DNA from: Rhizophagus irregularis | Lineage: Eukaryota > Glomeromycota > Glomeromycetes > Glomerales > Glomeraceae | Assembly (NCBI RefSeq): GCF_026210795.1 | Contig: NC_089454.1 | Span: 2,232,001-2,296,000, forward strand | Direction of reading: 5' to 3' | Length of the DNA stretch: 64,000 nucleotides | In this document: positions 12,188 to 22,551 of the stretch, in pieces | How positions within the stretch are numbered: the stretch's first letter is position 1 | Layout: each line of letters begins with the position of its first letter | Notes under the pieces: generated by a model | What the model saw: the letters and a program-made list of their open reading frames with translations, nothing else | Told to the model about the DNA's origin: nothing | Database searches by the model: none | Made by a program: the position numbers and the translations under genes

Positions 12188-13765
12188 TTATAAAATATCA
12201 TATTCACCTTTATGAATACTATTAAATTCCACTATTTTAACTCCTTTAGCTTTAATTTGATTCAATAAATTTAATTCCTCATCATTTAATTCTTTTTCCA
12301 ATTTCTTCATACCAAGAATTTTCAAACTATTGTTGCTTCTTTCAATATAATTTAAAACAATTTTAAGATATTTTAATTTAATAATATGATTTAAATTAAT
12401 CATTTCAAAACTATTATGACAATTTTCTAAAAATTCCTTAAATTTTAAAAACTTATTTAAAGGACGAGTATGAATGGAAATTTTGCTAACATTAATAGGT
12501 ATATTATTTGCTAAATTTATAAAAAATTTATCAATGTCATGACAAGTAGTAATACTTAACATTTTTGTTTTTAAATTTTTAAAAGATGCTAATATTGATA
12601 AATTATTACGTGAATAAATTCTTAATTTTAAATAAATAAGATTTGGACAATACATCGATATATTTTCAATAAGATGAATTGTAGGGGGTTCAACAAATAA
12701 TCTTTGTAATGATTCACCAAAAAATTCGATCATTGAAGGTGTGGCATCAGCATTCCATTTATTACGTATAATTGATAATTCCTTGAGCTTAAATGAAGCA
12801 AACTTTAAAATCTCAAATTTATTTGATAATATACCTGTACAAAATTCAAATTTTAAATATTCTAAATTATATAAATTATTGAAATCCTTTAAATCAACAT
12901 TAATAAAGCTAGCATTTATAAATTCAATATGAACTAAAGAATGCTTTTGAAATTCTAAGGACAAAAGAACATTATTTGATAAAGTATAAAAACTGTTTAT
13001 CTTAAATATTTCGAGTTTGTTTTGCTCTTGAATAGTTTTGCAAAGCCTTTCCCAAGTAGTTGTATTGACTAAATTGTTGGGAGTGGAACGTTGATATGTT
13101 CTTGTTGAATTTCGAGGAAGATTAATTATCAATTGCTTCAAATTATTTGGTATATTTATTAAAAATTCTTGTTCAAATTTTTTGTTATTGATATCTAAAC
13201 AAAAACTTAGTGATTTTAATTTTGTTAAATTTGTAATAAAATTTTGAACATTAAAGTTTTCAAAACTTTCATTATTAAATAAATGTAAGAAAATATCTAA
13301 ATGTTTAATGTTTCTACTTTGACGTAAAAGCGATCGATGAAATATTGGAATAACAGCTTCATATATTTTACTATTTGAAATTAATGAATCTGAACAATAT
13401 CTTACAAAGCTATTAATACTGTAATTTATTTTAAAATAATTATAATCTTTTAAATATTTTGGATATTCAAATAGTGGTTTGTAATCTTCTTTAATATCAT
13501 CAATATAAATAATAACAAACTTGCTTAATCGTTCTTTAAATTGTAAAATTTCTGCTTTATCAAAGCAAGAAACTAAAGTTATGATTAATTTATAATTTTT
13601 ATGCGGTGATTTTGTTTTTGCAAAAGGATTTGCATAAAGCAAAGGAATTGTTGATTTACACCAAAACCGATTAACTAATAAACATTTACGTAAAGTTGAA
13701 AAATCATTTTGAAGGAATTGTAAAATGTAATGAATACAATCATCTGTTAAATAAGGTAAAGTCAT
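12188..13765 (-). CDS. F-box protein with leucine-rich repeat-like body
   Basis: Single-exon gene of 525 aa, open from ATG to TAA with no break. Residues 1 to about 48 form an F-box (PYLTDDCIHYILQFL, then LRKCLLVNRFWCKSTIPLLY), the module that binds Skp1 in SCF ubiquitin ligases. The rest is rich in Leu, Ile and Asn with recurring LK.L..L and NL..L patterns (for example 180-215, 270-310, 375-430), as in degenerate leucine-rich repeats used for substrate binding. The substrate cannot be told from sequence. F-box genes of this single-exon type are very numerous in arbuscular mycorrhizal fungi. A Mutator-type MITE lies 173 bp upstream of the start and could affect its promoter. The start is the first ATG in frame and begins right at the F-box. 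Confidence 0.85.
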   Translation of the reverse strand: MTLPYLTDDCIHYILQFLQNDFSTLRKCLLVNRFWCKSTIPLLYANPFAKTKSPHKNYKLIITLVSCFDKAEILQFKERLSKFVIIYIDDIKEDYKPLFEYPKYLKDYNYFKINYSINSFVRYCSDSLISNSKIYEAVIPIFHRSLLRQSRNIKHLDIFLHLFNNESFENFNVQNFITNLTKLKSLSFCLDINNKKFEQEFLINIPNNLKQLIINLPRNSTRTYQRSTPNNLVNTTTWERLCKTIQEQNKLEIFKINSFYTLSNNVLLSLEFQKHSLVHIEFINASFINVDLKDFNNLYNLEYLKFEFCTGILSNKFEILKFASFKLKELSIIRNKWNADATPSMIEFFGESLQRLFVEPPTIHLIENISMYCPNLIYLKLRIYSRNNLSILASFKNLKTKMLSITTCHDIDKFFINLANNIPINVSKISIHTRPLNKFLKFKEFLENCHNSFEMINLNHIIKLKYLKIVLNYIERSNNSLKILGMKKLEKELNDEELNLLNQIKAKGVKIVEFNSIHKGEYDIL

Positions 13766-13937
13766 TTTAGAAATAAAGAAAGGAAAGGAAGTTTTTATGG
13801 AGTATCGTAGTAAAGCTAGTTATTATAAGCCCAATTTTAAAGTCATATGGTTGTACATTATTTTTGTAATACTGCAATACGGGGTGATTGGCATTCCAGA
13901 GAACTGGATAAAATTAGTAATAATCGCTGACTTGTGT

Positions 13938-14506
13938 TCACATCCGAAACGTGTGACAGGTTACGTGATCCGCCAAATGACGTTAATAACAATATCTTTT
14001 GTGTTGATATTATTATTATTATTATATTCCTCTTTTTCTTGTTACCTATACGCGGAAACAATACAAACAACTATGTTGAACAAAGTTTCAGCATATTGAA
14101 AGTTATAATTTTTGCGAGGACGCAAGCATACTGAAGCATTTATGTATATAACATTTGATTTTGTTACTTTCATTTGATTTTACTTTTTCTTAATTGTTAA
14201 ATTCAATAAAAAAATTTGTAAATATTTGTAAATAGAGAATTTTTTTTTTATTTTAAAATAATTTTGTTTATTTATTTATAATAATACGAGCATACAAAGC
14301 AATTTAAATCGAATATGTTTCGTTAAAGTATAAAAAATAAAAAAATACAAAAAAAAGTACTATTTACTTTATTAAAAAAAACGAAAAAACATGTTAAAAA
14401 ATACAAAAATTTATTTGGAAATTTTATTTAAAAAATTCAAGTTTGCCACGTACTTATAAGCTAATATATTCGGCGTAACCTGTCACACATTACATTTCGG
14501 ACGTGC
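13938..14506. mobile_element. Mutator-type MITE, 569 bp, upstream of the F-box gene
   Basis: The left end (TCACATCCGAAACGTGTGAC) and the complement of the right end (GCACGTCCGAAATG, then TGTGTGACAGGTTACG) match each other over about 30 bp apart from a 5-bp gap, and both match the ends of the element at 2283-2727. The flanks GACTTGTGT (13929-13937) and GACTTGTTT (14507-14515) are a 9-bp target duplication with one change. Greater end divergence than in the first copy suggests an older insertion. The short reading frames inside are not genes. Confidence 0.8.
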
Positions 14507-14515
14507 GACTTGTTT

Positions 14516-15044
14516 GATGTATGACGTATTGTACTTAATCATTTTTTGATAATACAGATCACGGTTGAACACTAGGAAAACAGTAACCGTTAAAATCCAT
14601 CGTATTTATTTTATTTACTCAGGATTTTTTTTATTACAACATTAAACAAAAAAAATTTATTATGAAAAATAACAACGCAAAATTACGTAAAGATAATATC
14701 AAATAATTATCAAGGTTACAAAAAAAAAAAGGAATATGATTGAAAGGATTTTTTAAAACATATAGAAAATCATTGTTTAAATTTGAATTTTAAAAAATTT
14801 CTTCAACGTGCTAGTCCAAAGAATGTTATTATGGAAAAACTTTGCACAATAATTCAAAATTAAATAGTCTTAAAAAAAATTAGATGTATCAAATTATTTA
14901 TATAATTATGTTTATATTAATTAATTTAATAAATTAATAAATGAATAAATCGATTTAATGACTTATGTAATATGTAATTATTATTTTTGCTAGTCTTTTA
15001 AAAAAACTTGTAACCTGATCACCACGTTGAGGTGCAGCAACATT
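14516..15044. other. Intergenic, no gene recognised
   Basis: AT-rich spacer between the MITE and the purine tract. Nothing further seen. Confidence 0.4.
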
Positions 15045-15270
15045 GATCGGGGGAAGGGGAAAATGAAAGGAAAGAAAAAATGAAAGGGGAAACGAAAGGG
15101 AAGGGGAAAAGGAGAAACGAAAGTGAAAGGGGAAAGAAAGGGAAAGGGGAAAAGAAAGGGAAGGGGATAGCGAAAGAGAATAGGATAACGAAAGGGAAAG
15201 GGAAAACGAAAGGAAGGGGAAACTGAAGGAAAAGTAAAACGAAAGGGAAAGAGAAAAATGATCAGAGAGG
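15045..15270 (+). repeat. Purine-only minisatellite (GGGAAA-like)
   Basis: About 220 bp with almost no pyrimidines other than scattered C and T in ACGAAAGGG words. Units of the type GAAAGGGGAA and ACGAAAGGGA recur irregularly. Such mirror-like polypurine DNA can form triplexes. The long frames read on the minus strand here (strings of F, S, P and L) are low-complexity artefacts. Confidence 0.85.
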
Positions 15271-16559
15271 GGAGGGAAAGAGCAAGGAAATAAACAAACA
15301 TACACACCACCCACACATAAACCTACAACAATCCACATACCTATCTAAAGGAAGGCATAAAGAAAAGGGCCTAAGAATAAAGACAGAGAGAAAACAGACC
15401 TAAAAAAAGAAACATATTATTTAAACTATATACTCATGACAAAACTATACATATGTCATAAGGAGTAATTTTTCGTGTAATTGATATGTTTATATTTGAC
15501 CACCATATACATAGCAAGCTACAAGATTAGACGTGTGATTTTTGAACACACTGTGTATTAAGCAAGCTTTCTTTTCGTGAAATAATTTACATGTTATTAT
15601 GGAGCTAAAGGTTATAAGTACATGAAAGCTTGTAGAAATAAAAGGATGCCAACTGAATATAACAAATATCAGTTGAATTCAACTATTATTTTAACGATCT
15701 GATTAATACTACCAAAAAAACATATTCTCTTCTCTACAAAATGATAGTGATCGTATATCTATTATTACGGTGTGAATTTAGAAATTCACTTAAAATTTTA
15801 AAATTTACGTCACATACAATCAGTATTTACTACGTACGAAAATTTTAAAATATTTTTGTACAAACTATTTCGTACAACTTTGAATTTTTCGTACACCTAT
15901 GGCTGATTTACAGAACCGATTATTTCAAACCCAGGGTACAGTTAAAGCAACATTTAAGGAACTTTTCGAGTTAAATATGATAACGGAAATTAATTACTGC
16001 CCAAGAGAAATGAAAAGCAAAATTAATGGAAGAGAGATAGAGTAATAATAAAAAAAAAATAACTTTGAAGGATTTAAAAAGGGAATCATCTATTTGGTTG
16101 AAAAGAAACTAGTCAAAAAAATGCTGACCGATTTTTTTTTATTGCAAATTTGATTAATAAACTAAACATTTGTTATATTTCTAATATATAAATCGCGTCT
16201 CATGTATAAAAGCGCGTTATGCATGATCTCATGTGTCATTGAGCCATCGAGCCATCTAAAAATTTTTTTACTGAAAAATCTATATTGATTTGCGATTATT
16301 AGTATGGGAAATAAACATTTATTTTTAAAGGTCCGTCCGAGTACAGAAAAATTTGTACTATTTAATTTACTATATACTCCAATTTAATTAGTTCGGAGGT
16401 AGTAAATATGACTCATATACAGTAATAGTCATAGTTGATATAGTAACAATATTCATTCACAATAGATTATAAATATTGATGTCATTGTAGACTTATATCA
16501 TGTGATAAGAAAATAATATAAAAAGGGGCACTTTCCTAACAAAAAAAAGCCACTACCTA
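15271..16559. other. Intergenic with one small open frame
   Basis: Apart from the 48-codon frame at 15899-16045, I see no gene. The sequence is AT-rich without clear repeats. Confidence 0.4.
15899..16045 (+). CDS. Small open frame, 48 aa, unknown
   Basis: A short frame starting MADLQNRLFQTQG and ending NGREIE. It is more balanced in composition than other short frames nearby and could form an amphipathic helix (about residues 14-30). No family is recognised and no flanking exon was found. It may equally be a chance frame or a fragment of an old gene. Confidence 0.2.
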   Translation: MADLQNRLFQTQGTVKATFKELFELNMITEINYCPREMKSKINGREIE

Positions 16560-16930
16560 ATAAAAAACTCTCCTAACAAAAAAACTCTAACAGACGAACA
16601 ATATGAACAAAAGGCTAATAATAATATTGTTTCCGAGTTCTAAACTCCCCTTACAAAAAAAAAAATGACTTTATTTTTCGTTCTCTATTTTTTTCGGTCT
16701 TTCTTCTCAGACAGAACGGTCTGAACAATATGTAATAATATTGTTTCCGAGTTCTAAACTCACCTAACAAAAAAAAAAGATGACTCTATTTTTCGTTCTC
16801 TATTTTTCGGTCTTTCTTCTCAGACAGGACGGTCTGTACAATATGTAATAATGTTGTTTCCGAGTTCTAAACTCCCCTAACAAAAAAAAACAAAATGACC
16901 GGACGGTCCATACAAAAGGCTTTTATGGAT
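16560..16930 (+). repeat. 113-114 bp tandem repeat, about three copies
   Basis: The unit begins near TTGTTTCCGAGTTCTAAACT at 16627, 16741 and 16854. It then runs through an A-tract, ATGACT, TTTTTCGTTCTCTATTTTT, TTCTTCTCAGACAG and GACGGTCTG. The first two full units are nearly identical and the third is truncated and more diverged. No coding content. Confidence 0.85.
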
Positions 16931-17182
16931 AATAACGTTGTCTCCGACCTAACTGGGAGAAAATGAAATCTGAAAGATTTAAATTTTATGAGATGATCAC
17001 TTTCAGCGCTCTTGAAATTAAACGTTAAAGCCTACTACTACCTTTAGTGGTATACCTAGGCAGGGGCTTAATTGCGTAACTTTATTTTTAAGTAAAAATG
17101 GTTAGAAGACACAGTTTGATCTTAGAGAGTCTATTAGAAGGTCAGGGGAAAGGGACCAATGTCAAATACAAGGTACGTATGA

Positions 17183-17288
17183 CACATCTTTGGTGTATTT
17201 ACGTAGCGGCAACCAGCGGCGTTTGCATTGAAGGTCACCTCTTTGGCGTATTTACGAAGCGGCAACCAGCGGCGTTTGCGTTGGAGGT
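17183..17288 (+). repeat. 53-bp tandem duplication
   Basis: Two adjacent copies (17183-17235, 17236-17288) share CTTTGG.GTATTTACG, AGCGGCAACCAGCGGCGTTT and TTG.AGGT. They differ at only a few sites. Just downstream (17315-17400) the words CATGTAGGT and GACCTTGTA also repeat. The GC content is higher than in the surroundings. Confidence 0.8.
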
Positions 17289-18581
17289 AGTCTTATCATT
17301 TGTATCTTTACGTGTTTATCATGGTACCATGTAGGTCTACGACCTTGTACCTTCATTTCACCTTGTCTACCATGTAGGTTTGAGACCTTGTAGGCATTGC
17401 AGACGTTAAAAACACTTGTGATATTGATGATGTACTCAGTTTTACTGACCATACAGTAGCTAACATTTCTAGGGGACCCATGGTGTGTGTAGACCTTCGA
17501 TTATACTCATAGGACCTCTTCGTCTCACTTTTGTCATGGAATTTTAGCAGAAAGAAATGCAACAAAGAGGATTTTTTTTCTCAGGATAAATAAGTGTAAG
17601 ATTTTTTTCAATGATTTCATTGATTTTTTTCTCAAAATATATATATATATAAATGAATCAGAATCAAAATTAATAAATTAAGTTACTGTAGAAAATTATT
17701 TTTCTATTTTATTATTTCCTATACACGTAATACTCGAACCTATAATTTATTTACGAAGATTTAAATCTTTTTACTTCTCCATACCTTTACTAATAATAAA
17801 TAAATTTTATGGACTTAATAATAAAATACAAATAATTTTATATACGTAGTATATTATTTATAAAATAATTGTGAATCAACAAAAATGCATAAATTGCTAC
17901 CCTTCCTATTATCAATGAAATTGTATACATTTCGTTTTAAACATTGTTTATTTTTTACATTATTCATTGTTATTATTATTATTGTAATTATTTATGGCAT
18001 TCGTTAAATGTTAAAAAGATCATTCAAGCTCCTATTACCCGTTGCTTGTGACAGGTGATGGTATATCGAACAGTCAAACAAATCGACATAAAATTCGACC
18101 CTCACGCGTGATCGTGGAAAAATGTGTTGACGACTAATTATGTGACAAATAGAATTTTGATTAACTGAAAAAACTAAGTCACTCAGATACTTATGGATTA
18201 CAGAAATGCGGAGGGGTATGAAGGTGATGACAAAATAGATCTATTTTTAGAAGCGGGAGTGATAAAAATCCTGCATTAACCGTTGTCCTATCACCCTAAA
18301 AATCTGTGAAACTTCCTAAATTAATTATGATTTCCACCCAGCGTTATGAAAGGAAAATTTTGTGCTGTACACCTCCAGGAAAATGCAGTGGACGGAATTC
18401 AATATTAAAAAAAATCGATTATCTTATTATTATAAATAGCTGGGGAATTTGGAGATAATCAATTAAAAAAAAATTCATGCGGACAATAATGATTATACAA
18501 TAATAACCTAAATAAACTTTCATTATGTAGTCAGGTTACGTATGTTAATTTTTAAGCCTAATGAAATAAAATTTTTAATTT

Positions 18582-18650
18582 CATGGGGGCGGAATACCAT
18601 GGTTTTTTTTCCCTTCGGGAAAAAAACTCTGATATTCCTAAACCCCATGT
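18582..18650. other. Long imperfect hairpin with TTC(G) loop
   Basis: CATGGGG..GGAAT on the left pairs with ATTCC..CCCCATG on the right, and the centre TTTTTTTCCC-TTC-GGGAAAAAAA is a near-perfect stem. Function unknown. It could be a tiny foldback element or an intrinsic terminator-like structure, but I see no transcript unit next to it. Confidence 0.6.
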
Positions 18651-18970
18651 CGTACCATTAAATATTAAAAACTTCAATACCGATGACGAAAAATCTGTGC
18701 AATATACATATTTAGCTTATAAATTTTGTTGATACAAATCTGTATAACTAAAAAATTCGTGTGTAACTTCGCGTATGGGCTGATTTAAATTCGAGTTATC
18801 ATGTATTTTGGTAGTACAGATTAAGTTATATCACAATCATCGCTAACACAGTTCCGGTTAATGAAATTTTAATTGGATTTTTTTTTGCTAACAAATTAAC
18901 GTTTTTTTTTTTGTTTTGATAAATTGGAAGTTCGGAATTACTTTTAACATTAGAAACTAATATTAACGAT

Positions 18971-19170
18971 CCCTATAAAAAATTTTTATCCGAATATTTC
19001 CATTATTTCTCCGTGTCTTCCGTAAAAATTCCGTGAAAATGATACATTCACGGATATCCGTGTTAGCGAGATGAAAATTTCCATGATTTAAGGCTATAAA
19101 TTCCATTAAAATGATACATTCACGGAAAAAATATGGAAAGATAAAACACGGATCAGATTTTTTACAGGGG
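18971..19170. mobile_element. 200-bp MITE with CCCTATAAAAAAT ends
   Basis: The left end CCCTATAAAAAATTTTTATC and the complement of the right end (CCCCTGTAAAAAATCTGATC) are imperfect inverted repeats of about 22 bp. Inside, ATGATACATTCACGGA occurs twice, each time within a foldback (CCGTGAA..TTCACGG). Related CCCTATAAAAAA ends occur at 59071-59179. The target duplication is unclear. Confidence 0.65.
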
Positions 19171-21479
19171 ATGCATCAAACCTAATTGCATTTTTTAAAA
19201 GAAAAAAAATTAGTGTACAGTTTATGCTGAATGAATAACTATTAGTCATTCCAATCTTTCAAAGGACTTTTCCTTAATATATTAAATAATGACGACAACT
19301 ATAATGTTATTATTCAAATTAAAATATTAAGGGATTTTGAACACATTCAGTTATCAAAAGTTTTCCCAATTATTTTTGAAATGATTTAAAGTGAATAATT
19401 AAAATGATTTAATATAAGCATTATTTATTTAAATTATTTTAAATAAAAAAAAAATATGTCAGTTATTTTAAAGTATATTTATTCTGGTGAATTGATTACT
19501 ACTTCAATTAAATAATCTTGAACGTGACCAAATGATTATTTAAGAACAAAATAACAGGATTGATAAATTGTTCTTCTTGCTGTATTTAATCTTCCTGCCT
19601 GGTTGCAAGAAACAAGTACAAGATTATTGTATTGATTCTATCTATAAAGATCCGTTACATTTATATTTTCAAAAGATTTTCTTTCTATAAATAAGGTTGA
19701 CCTTATCGTGAAATTCATTGTATTGCATAGACATTACATCAAATTCTGACTGTAATTACGAAAATAAATCATGAGAAGCTTTAAGAAACAATTTTCCATC
19801 CATCAAAAATATGGATATAGTGATAATAATAAAAAATAATATAAACAAATATAAAACCATTAATACAAATTAAAATTAATACTTTTAACCTTTTATTTTA
19901 CAGCAGTTGAAATTGGTTAATTTTAATAAAGTTTTTCTTCTAAGAAGAGGGTATGCAGGACGTTTAGTTAATAATTTAAATCTGGGATCATTTTATTTCG
20001 TCATATAATAAATAACTATAAGTTCATTTTTGATTCTATTGCTACTTTTGCCTATTGATATTGAATCCGATGGTTAATTCTCAAATATTGACTAGTGAAA
20101 TTAATTGGCCAAAAAATATTAATTATCACATAATTGATCATGTTCTTAATCATAGGATTCAAGAAAATTTGTATTACTAATAGTAAACTTTGCCCGCACT
20201 ATGATTAATTTCGGCCAGCATTAGGTTGCAAATTTACTAACATTGATCAATCAATTGATTGATTAAAAAATTAATTTTTTTTGAAATACTATTATTTTAC
20301 TTAAAAAATATTGAATTAATTTCATCCACTTTCTGCTATAGTATAATTTGAAGTATGCATCAAATAACACAATTATTATACGACTACAAATGTTAATTAA
20401 AAAAACGATCAATTACTATTAAATATGAGTTTGATTGTATGAACAAAATCTTGAAGATAACTACATATAATGTCAAAAATTCCTATCGTTATCATCATAT
20501 ACGGTACACACTGAGTCTATGACACTAAATTTTCATATCCACCGAATTTAGCAAACCTATCTTGTTATATATACATACATATATATATAATACTTTTTCC
20601 TCTGATAAAGAATTATTCACTAATAATGATGAGTATAGTATTAATACTATAAATAATATTATTTATTGTTATTAAATATCTATTTTCTAAAGACGGAGCT
20701 ATCTTTATTTTATTCATTCTCCTAAAAAAAATTTTTTTTTGAACAAAGTTAAATATCTACCTTATTATGTTTTAATGCAAAAGCAAAATGTGGTGGAATG
20801 ATTTGAACGGAGTAGTTGATATTTAATAATCATTGATAAAATAAACGTAAATTATTTAATTTATTGTGAAAGATTAGGATTTATATTACGAAATAAAAAT
20901 CAATTAGGTTAATTGCGGAAATCAAAAGTGAAGAAAAATATAACATGTTTGCTTATTAACGCTTATATAATTTGATAGAATATCATGTGATTAATCACAA
21001 TTTTCATCTCAAAAAAAATGAATTTTAGTTAACTTGGTATAACTACCTAAAGTATTAACCATTATTACGCATAAAATGATATAATCAAATAAAATTTCAC
21101 TAAAGATTTGTAACAATTATTATTGAGAATAAAGATACATTGAACGGAATCTTTGCAGTTGCAAATATACTTACTGTATTACAGTTTTATGTTTATAGCC
21201 GTTTGCAAAATTGTGTAGTTAGGAGTCGACCATAATATCACGGCGGGAAATTCACAAGATTTCCCAGATTTCCCTCTTTTTTCAAACTTATCATTGAATA
21301 AACTTCGTAATAGTAAAGATTTCACCAGATTCCCTGATAAATATCATTGTTATATCGCTATCAAAAACCATAAATAAAGTTGAAAATAAATTTTGACAGC
21401 TTAACTGTTAATTTCGATCATTTTAATGAAATTTAACAGCTTTTATAAATAAATTATTTAGTATGCTTCCAGTTTATAG

Positions 21480-22109
21480 TGAGGATTTAAAACAACGTAT
21501 AATATAACTTTGGCATCTATTCTAAAGAACTGTTCATTTTGTGCTAGTGCAATTACGTTGGCATGAATTTCTACAAGAAATTCATCTATTCCAGATATTA
21601 CAACTTTGTACCATTTAGCTGGTTGAAGTTTTCCATTTAGCTTTATAAAAATTCCATATGAAACACATATTCCAAGTTATCGCCCATAGATGTATCTTCA
21701 CTATTTTCACCAGGTTCTAGGGTCTTTCTAGTGAATTTTGCAATGTGGTTTCTTTTTCTGTAATAGTAAGATCATATACTTCTGGTTCCGATTGCATATT
21801 ATGGGATATTTGCATGGTTTCAAATGTAGGTTTGAAGTTTATTGATTTTTTTGCTTTGGTTGTAGTCAATCTTTGTAAGGAACTATTGCAGCATGAACAA
21901 AGTAAAAAATTGAAAGTCTTTTTCAAATTTACTGAATAGTTATATGTTGAAACTTTCTCTTGGATAAAGGAAATTCGATCTTTTGCCCAGTTGGGACTTG
22001 GGATTATAAATGCTGTATACGCATTCTTGACAACAGTAGTCCGATTACCTCTATTTGGTGGCTTAGTTATTGTACATTTATATTTTTTTGTTGCACAGTA
22101 TAAACACAT
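21480..22109 (-). pseudogene. Decayed gene of unknown family
   Basis: The minus strand has a 130-codon frame (22109-21717) with Cys clusters (CLYCATKKYKC, LLCSCCNSSLQRL). A second coding-like stretch follows in other frames (about 21700-21480: LEPGENSEDTS, then GIFIKLNGKLQPAKWYKVVI and EIHANVIALAQNEQ). The parts look like one protein split by at least two frame changes, since no splice signals fit the junctions. The style recalls lineage-specific repeated proteins of arbuscular mycorrhizal fungi, but I cannot name a domain. Confidence 0.5.
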
Positions 22110-22551
22110 TCAGCACCAAAGCAGGTTCCTTGTTTATACTTAAGTTTAAGTATATTGTGTACTAACCATTACTTTATAAGTTTTTTATGAAATAGAAGTA
22201 ATGACGAATTCTTATAATTTGGATATAATTTTAAGAAATTTGAGTTTGATTTTATTTTGGCTTATAAAGTTTATTTTAAGCTAAATTTAGTTAATGATCT
22301 GATTTTTTGATTTCCAAATTTCCTTTATACATACATGTGATAAAAACCACTGACTACACCTTTTTACAAATGGTTATAAAATCTTTATTTATATAGAATA
22401 TTCTTAACAATAAAATCTGATAAACAGATATGTACTATATATTATAAAAATTTATAAAGTATAAATGAAAAAAAAAACAGAAGTAAACTAACTTCAATAC
22501 ACGAATTAATATTTAAACTATTTAACTTTAACTTTCACATAAAAAGAAACT

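Larger units (their letters stand above)
17400..21480. other. Gene-poor stretch with hairpin and MITE
   Basis: No gene recognised in about 4 kb. It holds a hairpin (18582-18650), a 200-bp MITE (18971-19170) and a roughly 60-bp repeat at 20176-20245 (GCCCGCACTATGATTAATTT, CGGCCAGCATTA) that recurs inverted at 48620-48690. The remainder is AT-rich filler. Confidence 0.4.

Noticed and set aside
13797-14134. Three short frames upstream of the F-box gene
   Set aside because: They overlap each other on both strands and run across the end of the MITE at 13938.
14955-15338. Two long minus-strand frames rich in Ser, Phe, Leu and Pro
   Set aside because: They are translations of the purine minisatellite at 15045-15270; two frames are open at once because the repeat lacks stop words.
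17098-17565. Overlapping frames in the 53-bp repeat region
   Set aside because: Open on both strands because of the GC-richer tandem repeat; no recognisable protein.
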